DNA of 8,093 nucleotides from JBJFGR01 sp051892875 (GTDB taxonomy: Bacteria; Pseudomonadota; Gammaproteobacteria; Enterobacterales; Succinivibrionaceae): NCBI GenBank assembly GCA_051892875.1, contig JBJFGR010000118.1, forward strand, positions 1 through 8,093, read 5' to 3'. The notes under the pieces were generated by a model. The model saw only the letters and a program-made list of their open reading frames with translations, ran no database searches and was not told the DNA's origin. Position 1 is the first letter of the stretch. Every line of letters starts with the position of its first letter. Shown here piece by piece: positions 1 through 4,092 of this stretch. The position numbers were made by a program, and so were the translations under genes.

Positions 1-1634
1 AATCTAAAGCTTTGGCTAAGAAACAATTAAATTTAGCAAAAGCAGATAAACTTGCTGAGTTTGATGATATTTGTTCTATTAATAATCCTACTATTAAGAA
101 ACATTTCTTAGAAAAGTTTGCTGATGAATGTGATGCTGCTGCTGTAGATTTAAAAGCTGCCGCTTTACCTGGACAAAAGTATCACGTTATATTACCTGTT
201 AAATCTTTGAAAGAAACAGAAGTATATGCTCCAGGATATGACCCAGGAACTAAATTAGCTCTTATAAGATATCCTCATGGTGGAACATTTGAGATACCTA
301 TATTAACAGTTAATAATAAAAATGCTGATGCTAAAAAAATGATAGGTAATCAAAGTATTGACGCTGTATGTATTAATAGTAAAGTTGCTGAAAGATTATC
401 GGGAGCAGATTTTGATGGCGATACCGTTATGTGTATACCGACTCATGATCCTAAAGGCAAAGTTAAAATATCTTCTAGACAAACTTTAAAAGGACTTGAA
501 GGCTTTGACCCAAAAGTAGAGTATGGACCTGAAACTTATAAGGGTAAAAATGTAAGATTAATGAAAAATACTCAGACTCAGATGGGTGTTATATCTAATT
601 TAATTACTGATATGACATTGGCAGGAGCTAATGATGATGAGTTAGCAGCAGCTGTTAGACATAGTATGGTTGTTATCGATGCTGAAAAGCATAAACTTAA
701 TTATCAGCAAAGCGAAATAGATAACAATATAGCCGCATTACATAAGAAGTATCAGGGTAAGACAACTGGTGGAGCTGCAACTATATTATCCAGATCTAAA
801 GGGCAGAAGTCGGTTGATAAAAGACAAGGAACCCCTAAAATAAATATTAAAGGAGAACCTTGGTATGATCCTAATAGACCAGAAGGATCTCTAATATATA
901 AGACGGCTGATGATGTAGAGTACACCTATACCACTACTAATAAGCGTACTGGTGAACTAGTAACAAAGACTGGTCGTAGAACACAGAAGAGTACTAAGAT
1001 GGCAGAGACTGATGATGCAATGACCCTAGTGTCTTCTGCTAGACACCCCATGGAATTATTATATGCTGATTATGCTAATAGTATGAAATCTTTAGCTAAT
1101 AAAGCTCGTAAAGAAATGATCTCTACTGGTAAGATACAGTATGATAAGAATGCTAAAGCTACTTATAAAAAAGAAGTAGATTCTCTTATGGATAAACTTA
1201 ATACTGCACAACTTAATACAACTAAAGAAAGAGCAGCACAAAGAATGGCTAATGCTGATGTAAAAGCTAAGATTGATGCTGGACAATTAGATAAAAAAGA
1301 TACTAAGAAAGCAGGAACTCAAGCTCTAAATAAATATAGAGAAGAATATGGTTCTGTATCAAGAAAGAAGAGAAATATTTCTATTACTGATAAAGAATGG
1401 GAAGCTATTCAAGCTGGAGCTATTAGTGAAACTACACTTAAAAAGATACTTAATAATGCTGATATTGATGCTCTTAGAGAAAGAGCAACACCTAGAACTG
1501 TTAATACTTTAAGTCAAGCACAGATAAACAGAATCAAAGCATTAAGTAACTCTAATTACAGCATTAATGAGATTGCCAAAATCATGGGCAAATCAACGTC
1601 AACAGTATCAAAGTACTTGAAAGGAGCGAGTTGA
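1..1634 (+). CDS. Two-barrel RNA-polymerase-like protein with C-terminal helix-turn-helix (5' partial)
   Basis: The frame is open from the left edge (codons begin at base 3) and no ribosome site precedes the TTG at 12, so the true start lies upstream; about 543 C-terminal residues are visible. Numbering from that TTG, residues 82-100 read LALIRYPHGGTFEIPILTV and residues 132-143 hold ADFDGDTVMCIP. This matches the second double-psi beta-barrel of multisubunit RNA polymerase beta' (RAPTLHR ... NADFDGDQMAVHVP) and of single-chain polymerases such as YonO, where the three Asp of DFDGD bind the catalytic Mg. The first barrel should lie outside the window. Then come a helical stretch (about 180-250), a long Lys/Ala-rich helical region (about 350-450), and a helix-turn-helix at 497-540 (INEIAKIMGKSTSTVSKYLK). 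The gene ends TGA-TAA in tandem and its last bases carry the ribosome site of the next gene. The family call from the motif is fairly strong; polymerase activity is inference. It could also be an inactive relative or a replication or regulatory protein. Confidence 0.72.
   Translation, partial: SKALAKKQLNLAKADKLAEFDDICSINNPTIKKHFLEKFADECDAAAVDLKAAALPGQKYHVILPVKSLKETEVYAPGYDPGTKLALIRYPHGGTFEIPILTVNNKNADAKKMIGNQSIDAVCINSKVAERLSGADFDGDTVMCIPTHDPKGKVKISSRQTLKGLEGFDPKVEYGPETYKGKNVRLMKNTQTQMGVISNLITDMTLAGANDDELAAAVRHSMVVIDAEKHKLNYQQSEIDNNIAALHKKYQGKTTGGAATILSRSKGQKSVDKRQGTPKINIKGEPWYDPNRPEGSLIYKTADDVEYTYTTTNKRTGELVTKTGRRTQKSTKMAETDDAMTLVSSARHPMELLYADYANSMKSLANKARKEMISTGKIQYDKNAKATYKKEVDSLMDKLNTAQLNTTKERAAQRMANADVKAKIDAGQLDKKDTKKAGTQALNKYREEYGSVSRKKRNISITDKEWEAIQAGAISETTLKKILNNADIDALRERATPRTVNTLSQAQINRIKALSNSNYSINEIAKIMGKSTSTVSKYLKGAS
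408..422 (+). other. DFDGD metal-binding motif of the RNA-polymerase-like protein
   Basis: Codons GAT-TTT-GAT-GGC-GAT encode the DFDGD signature, preceded by Ala as in the NADFDGD of cellular beta'. All three Asp are present, so the site is not visibly degenerate. Confidence 0.8.
1500..1631 (+). other. C-terminal helix-turn-helix domain
   Basis: The last 44 residues of the polymerase-like protein look like a resolvase/sigma-type HTH. A first helix (AQINRIKALS) is followed by INEIAKIMG, a tight turn (KS), and a recognition helix TSTVSKYLKG. A role in DNA or promoter contact is inferred from the fold pattern only. Confidence 0.65.
1621..1626 (+). promoter_or_regulatory. Ribosome binding site deciding the start at 1637
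   Basis: AAGGAG lies inside the last codons of the polymerase-like gene. It sits 10 bases before ATG 1637 but only 4 before the in-frame TTG 1631, so ATG 1637 is preferred. Confidence 0.6.
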
Positions 1635-1636
1635 TA

Positions 1637-1891
1637 ATGAATGGTGAATTCGCAATAACAACATTAGACAATCCTTATGATCCATTCACACAATTCGAAG
1701 ATTGGTTCTTGTTTGATGTTGAAAAAGGTTATAATAGTTGTTCTGTTTTAGCAAGAATTGCTCAAATTACTGATGATATGTCAGAAAATGAAAAAGATGT
1801 TGAAATTGAAAGAGCGATTGATAGAATAATTCAACTTGATTTTACAAATATGCGGAAGAAAGTTCGAAGAACCGACGATGTAGCACAGTAA
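1637..1891 (+). CDS. Small acidic phage protein, function unknown
   Basis: An 84-residue protein if started at ATG 1637; the in-frame TTG at 1631 would add two residues and overlap the upstream stop. I recognise no named domain. The N-terminal half is aromatic and acidic (NPYDPFTQFEDWFLFD), the middle is predicted helical and acidic (SENEKDVEIERAIDRII), and the C-terminus turns basic (MRKKVRR). There is no signal peptide or membrane segment. Only two bases separate it from the polymerase-like gene, whose last codons supply its ribosome site, so the two are probably co-translated. That makes an accessory role for the polymerase-like protein conceivable, but nothing in the sequence proves it. 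It ends just before the G-run block, so it closes the upstream transcription unit or marks the border between modules. Confidence 0.8.
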   Translation: MNGEFAITTLDNPYDPFTQFEDWFLFDVEKGYNSCSVLARIAQITDDMSENEKDVEIERAIDRIIQLDFTNMRKKVRRTDDVAQ

Positions 1892-1893
1892 AA

Positions 1894-1965
1894 GGATAGG
1901 GGGGGGTACTTTAAAATTGCACCCCCTACCCACATCGCGCTGGCCTTCAAAATTTCTCTGGGGGG
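1894..1965 (+). other. G-run/C-run block, candidate cos or packaging site
   Basis: This block stands out in an AT-rich genome: eight G (1899-1906), a C-run in ACCCCCTACCC (1921-1931), a GC-rich core CATCGCGCTGGCC (1933-1945), and six G (1960-1965). Bases 1894-1903 can pair with 1922-1931 (GGaTAGGGGG with CCCCCTAcCC, nine of ten). The second G-run could compete for the same C-run. There is no T-tract after the stem, so it is not a good intrinsic terminator. HNH packaging nucleases are known to accompany cos phages, and cos usually lies close to the small terminase gene, which starts 230 bases downstream here. The cos call is an inference from position and composition. Confidence 0.35.
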
Positions 1966-1984
1966 ATATTTCTAAAATCGAGTT

Positions 1985-2124
1985 TAGGTTTTACTGTAGC
2001 ATTTAAACAGGCTAATGAGACTTAGTAGAATAATTGAGGGGTTTTCTTTTTACATCTTTTCTCCTTTCAGTAAAAAGCGCTCTATTAGGTTTCGTTAGTC
2101 TCTCTAAATGTTACAGTAAACCTA
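1985..2124 (+). repeat. Long imperfect inverted repeat, predicted rod-like RNA element
   Basis: Outer arms 1985-2005 and 2105-2124 pair over 20 positions (19 Watson-Crick, one G.U) with one bulged T at 1992. Collinear inner helices are 2017-2022/2097-2102 (GAGACT/AGTCTC, 6 pairs), 2031-2038/2080-2087 (7 pairs, one T.T mismatch) and 2046-2053/2070-2077 (CTTTTTAC/GTAAAAAG, 8 perfect pairs). The apical loop is 16 bases (2054-2069) and carries CTCCTTTC. The element lies wholly between genes. It could be a leader of the terminase operon, an independent small RNA, or a packaging-site palindrome. The pairing is seen directly; the function is not known. Confidence 0.65.
2061..2068 (+). promoter_or_regulatory. 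Anti-Shine-Dalgarno-like loop
   Basis: CTCCTTTC in the apical loop of the rod is exactly complementary to GAAAGGAG at 2181-2188, which contains the ribosome site of the small-terminase-like gene. It is also identical to eight bases of the 3' tail of Firmicutes 16S rRNA. It could sequester that ribosome site; this is inferred from complementarity. Confidence 0.4.
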
Positions 2125-2143
2125 TACAAAACACATTGTATGG
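2122..2143 (+). repeat. Short hairpin CTATACAA/TTGTATGG
   Basis: Eight pairs, including one T.G, close a six-base loop AACACA. Its 5' arm shares bases 2122-2124 with the 3' foot of the long rod, so the last three pairs of the rod and the base of this hairpin exclude each other. No clear promoter is visible in the stretch. Confidence 0.4.
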
Positions 2144-2156
2144 AGACCAAAACACT

Positions 2157-2195
2157 ATGAAAAGATGTAAACAACTAACAGAAAGGAGGCAGTAA
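2157..2195 (+). CDS. Possible 12-codon leader peptide overlapping the terS ribosome site
   Basis: ATG 2157 opens a 12-codon frame, MKRCKQLTERRQ, ending TAA at 2193-2195, two bases before the ATG of the small-terminase-like gene. A GGAG lies at 2142-2145, 11 bases upstream, slightly far. The frame runs straight through the GAAAGGAGG of the next gene. Translation here would disturb the rod's contact with that ribosome site and leave ribosomes at the next start. The frame is short enough to be chance. Confidence 0.22.
   Translation: MKRCKQLTERRQ
2183..2189 (+). promoter_or_regulatory. Strong ribosome binding site of the small-terminase-like gene
   Basis: AAGGAGG is the strongest class of ribosome site in the window, eight bases before ATG 2198. 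Bases 2181-2188 are complementary to the apical loop of the upstream rod. Confidence 0.75.
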
Positions 2196-2197
2196 GG

Positions 2198-2545
2198 ATG
2201 GCCAAAGGTAAGTCAAAAAGTCCAGACAGCTCTCCAAAAGCTATGAGACCAGGTTTGACACCAGAAGCCGAAGAGAATCAATGCATTTCTTTAGCCATGA
2301 ATTTGGTTAAGAAGCGTTTGCAAGAAGGTACTGCCTCGTCTCAAGAAGTAACTCACTTTTTAAAGCTGGGTTCGACAAAAGCTGTTCTAGAAAATGAGAA
2401 ACTAATAGAAGAAAACAAATTATTAAGAGCAAGAACAAAAGCTCTTGAAGATTCAAAAGACATAAAAGAACTATATGCTGCAGCAATTAAAGCTATGGCA
2501 TCATATAGTGGCCATTGTGAGGATGAAGATTCAGATGATTATTAA
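2198..2545 (+). CDS. Small terminase subunit-like packaging protein
   Basis: A 115-residue protein. The N-terminus is basic and probably disordered (KGKSKSPDSSPKAMRPGL). It is followed by a conserved-looking helical core (TPEAEENQCISLAMNLVKKR, then GTASSQEVTHFLKLGS), a Glu/Lys/Leu-rich coiled-coil-like segment (about 60-88, LENEKLIEENKLLRARTKAL), and an acidic tail (CEDEDSDDY). Oligomerising coiled coils are usual in small terminases, and its position directly before an HNH nuclease and upstream of the large terminase fits that role. I see no clear N-terminal helix-turn-helix, so DNA recognition is not shown by sequence and the assignment rests mainly on context. It overlaps the next gene by 11 bases. 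Confidence 0.6.
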   Translation: MAKGKSKSPDSSPKAMRPGLTPEAEENQCISLAMNLVKKRLQEGTASSQEVTHFLKLGSTKAVLENEKLIEENKLLRARTKALEDSKDIKELYAAAIKAMASYSGHCEDEDSDDY

Positions 2546-2954
2546 AAGCTATTCAGAATTAATAACATTAAAAACTTTTGAAGATCGATTTGAATATTTA
2601 AAACTTGATGGAACGATTGGGTTTGAAACTTTTGGACATGATAGATATCTCAATCAGCAATTCTATAATTCATACGAATACAGAAAATTTAGAAGAGAAA
2701 TCATACTTCGAGATAATGGTTGTGATTTAGGAATAGAAGATAGACCGATAAACGGTTTGATAATTATTCATCATATCAATCCAATAGCAGTTGAAGATAT
2801 TTTAGATAGAAATATTAAAATACTTCTCGATCCAGAAAATTCTATATGTGTTTCTCATAGAACGCACAATGCTATTCATTACGGTGATAGTAGTTCATTA
2901 ATTACTGATCCGATTGAAAGAAAACAAAATGATACATGTCCATGGAAAAATTAA
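2535..2954 (+). CDS. HNH endonuclease of the packaging module
   Basis: From ATG 2535 the protein is 139 residues. The frame stays open upstream inside the previous gene, and ATG 2523 is possible, but that ATG directly abuts the only purine-rich site (GAGG 2519-2522), so 2535 is preferred. The beta-beta-alpha-metal nuclease signature reads HHINP at 79-83, then DPENS with Asn 102, and SHRTHNAIHYG with His 108, 111 and 115. His80-Asn102-His111 is the likely HNH triad. The CxxC pairs of zinc-stabilised HNH proteins are missing. HNH proteins beside terminase are known parts of cos packaging machines, stimulating terminase cleavage. The 11-base overlap with the gene before it indicates translational coupling. 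A free-standing homing endonuclease is less likely because the gene is integrated in the operon. Confidence 0.85.
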   Translation: MIIKSYSELITLKTFEDRFEYLKLDGTIGFETFGHDRYLNQQFYNSYEYRKFRREIILRDNGCDLGIEDRPINGLIIIHHINPIAVEDILDRNIKILLDPENSICVSHRTHNAIHYGDSSSLITDPIERKQNDTCPWKN

Positions 2955-2974
2955 TTAAAAAGGAGGCTAAGCAA

Positions 2975-3310
2975 ATGGCTAAAACAAATTATAACAAAAT
3001 GTCTAAACCAAATGAAAATGGAAACGCTATCATTGGAGTAGATCTCGCTCACGAAAGTGATGTCCCAGTAGAAACACAAATTGTTCCGGAGACAAATAAA
3101 CCTATTGAGAAAGCTCCTATTCAAACTGGCGTCGTAGTAAACTGCGCAAAACTTAATATTAGAAAAGGTCCTTCGACTGATTCTGATATTATAGGAACAT
3201 TAGATGCTGGAACTGCTGTAGAAATTCGTGAAACCATAGGAGATTTCTATAGAATAGGTAATTCAGAAATAGATGAATTCTGTATGGCAAAATACATCTC
3301 TATTAAATAA
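2975..3310 (+). CDS. SH3-domain protein in the packaging operon, role unknown
   Basis: ATG 2975 is chosen because AAGGAGG at 2960-2966 lies eight bases before it; an in-frame start at 2936 overlaps the previous gene and lacks such a site. The protein is 111 residues: a polar, Pro/Glu-rich and probably flexible N-terminal half (1-50), then a bacterial SH3-like domain (about 52-111, VVNCAKLNIRKGPSTDSDII ... GTAVEI ... FYRI ... FCMAKYISI). The LNIRKGPSTDSDIIG stretch is the hallmark of SH3_3-type domains, which often bind cell-wall peptides in lysins. Here there is no catalytic domain and no signal peptide, and it sits among packaging and head genes. A structural or capsid decoration role is therefore as likely as wall binding. 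Confidence 0.78.
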   Translation: MAKTNYNKMSKPNENGNAIIGVDLAHESDVPVETQIVPETNKPIEKAPIQTGVVVNCAKLNIRKGPSTDSDIIGTLDAGTAVEIRETIGDFYRIGNSEIDEFCMAKYISIK

Positions 3311-3322
3311 AGGAGATATAGT

Positions 3323-3688
3323 ATGAGTACTAATACAGAATTTATATTACCATCTGTTAAAAACTTATTAGGCATAGATAATGATTGTAAAAGTTTTGAC
3401 GATCAATTGGTAATGCATATAAATTCAGTATTTACAATTTTAAAACGAATGGGAGTAGGACCTTCTGAAGGTTTTTCTATAAAAGGAGAAACTGAAAGAT
3501 GGGAAGATTTTATACAAGATGACATTGATTTAGAATCTGTAAAATCATATATGCATTTAAAAGTAAGATTGATTTTCGATCCTCCTAATGGTTCTGCAAT
3601 GATGGAAGCTATAAAAGAAAATATTAAAGAACTTGAATGGAGTTTAAACTTCGAAGCTGATGCTATGGCTGATAGTGAGGAGGCTTGA
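3323..3688 (+). CDS. Head-tail connector (HK97 gp6-like) protein
   Basis: 121 residues, with AAGGAG at 3310-3315 seven bases before the ATG. The pattern fits phage connector or head-completion proteins of the gp6 type, which form a ring below the portal. It opens with SVKNLLGID, then an acidic helix and INSVFTILKRMGVGPSEGF. WEDFI follows, then a long helix ESVKSYMHLKVRLIFDPPNG and a last amphipathic helix EAIKENIKELEWSLN. The phrase YMHLKVRLIFDPP is the most typical part. Such genes usually follow the major capsid gene; here it precedes the large terminase. The gene ends TGA with TAA two codons later in frame, and its last codons carry the GAGGAGG used by the next gene. Confidence 0.68.
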   Translation: MSTNTEFILPSVKNLLGIDNDCKSFDDQLVMHINSVFTILKRMGVGPSEGFSIKGETERWEDFIQDDIDLESVKSYMHLKVRLIFDPPNGSAMMEAIKENIKELEWSLNFEADAMADSEEA

Positions 3689-3695
3689 ATTTAAA

Positions 3696-4064
3696 ATGGA
3701 TAATAATTATCTGCAACATTATGGTATTTTAGGTATGCGATGGGGAGTTAGAAGATCAAAACAATCATCAGGTTCATCAAATGGATTTCGAAAAAAGAAA
3801 GTAAAAACTGATGGTTGGAGCGATGATGCGAAAACCGCATACGAAATAAAAAAGAAAAAGGTTAAACAAATGAGTAATGCTGAGTTAAGAAAACTTAATG
3901 AAAGGACGTTACTCGAAAAACAATATAAAGATCTTAATAAACATCAAAAAACAGCAGGCCAAAAATTTGTAAATGATATTCTCGTTGGAGCTGCAAAAGA
4001 TACGGCAAAAAACTATGTTTCAAAGTATATGAAAAAAGGCTTAGATTATGCCATGAGTAAGTAG
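3696..4064 (+). CDS. Small basic protein with N-terminal HYGILGMRWG tag
   Basis: ATG 3696 is used with GAGGAGG at 3677-3683, 12 bases away, a long spacing. The frame is open upstream to 3660 but only inside the previous gene. The 122-residue protein begins with a tag (HYGILGMRWG, residues 8-17, bases 3717-3746) of the HYGVKGMKWG type that recurs in many phage head-region proteins and whose function is not known. Next comes a Ser/Lys-rich linker, then a Lys-rich helical region (AYEIKKKKVKQMSNAELRKL, LLEKQYKDLNKHQK) and a C-terminal amphipathic helix (about 88-120). It is strongly basic with no signal peptide, so DNA or capsid association is plausible. A second gene with the same tag lies just past the large terminase. 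Confidence 0.8.
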   Translation: MDNNYLQHYGILGMRWGVRRSKQSSGSSNGFRKKKVKTDGWSDDAKTAYEIKKKKVKQMSNAELRKLNERTLLEKQYKDLNKHQKTAGQKFVNDILVGAAKDTAKNYVSKYMKKGLDYAMSK

Positions 4065-4067
4065 GTG

Positions 4068-4092
4068 AGCTGTCATATTATCGAATACAGCT
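4068..4092 (+). promoter_or_regulatory. Hairpin between ribosome site and GTG start of the large terminase
   Basis: AGCTGT (4068-4073) pairs exactly with ACAGCT (4087-4092), closing a 13-base loop. The purine-rich AGGTG (4063-4067) lies just before the stem and the GTG start (4093) just after it. The possible ATA start (4075) would be in the loop. A hairpin bridging a distant ribosome site and its start codon is known from phage T4 gene 38. Confidence 0.35.

Noticed and set aside
1092..1286. 64-residue minus-strand frame inside the polymerase-like gene
   Set aside because: Low-complexity Ser/Ile/Phe-rich shadow of a Lys/Ala-rich coding stretch, with no independent ribosome site or context.
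1894..1931. Intrinsic terminator after the small acidic protein gene
   Set aside because: The GC stem exists, but the loop is 18 bases and no T-run follows, so it was listed as part of the candidate packaging block instead.
1899..1965. G-quadruplex
   Set aside because: Only two G-runs of useful length on one strand; four tracts at close spacing are not present.
2111..2128. Sigma-A type promoter with TTACAG and TATACA
   Set aside because: The two boxes are only about six bases apart and no -35 box lies at 16-18 bases from TATACA.
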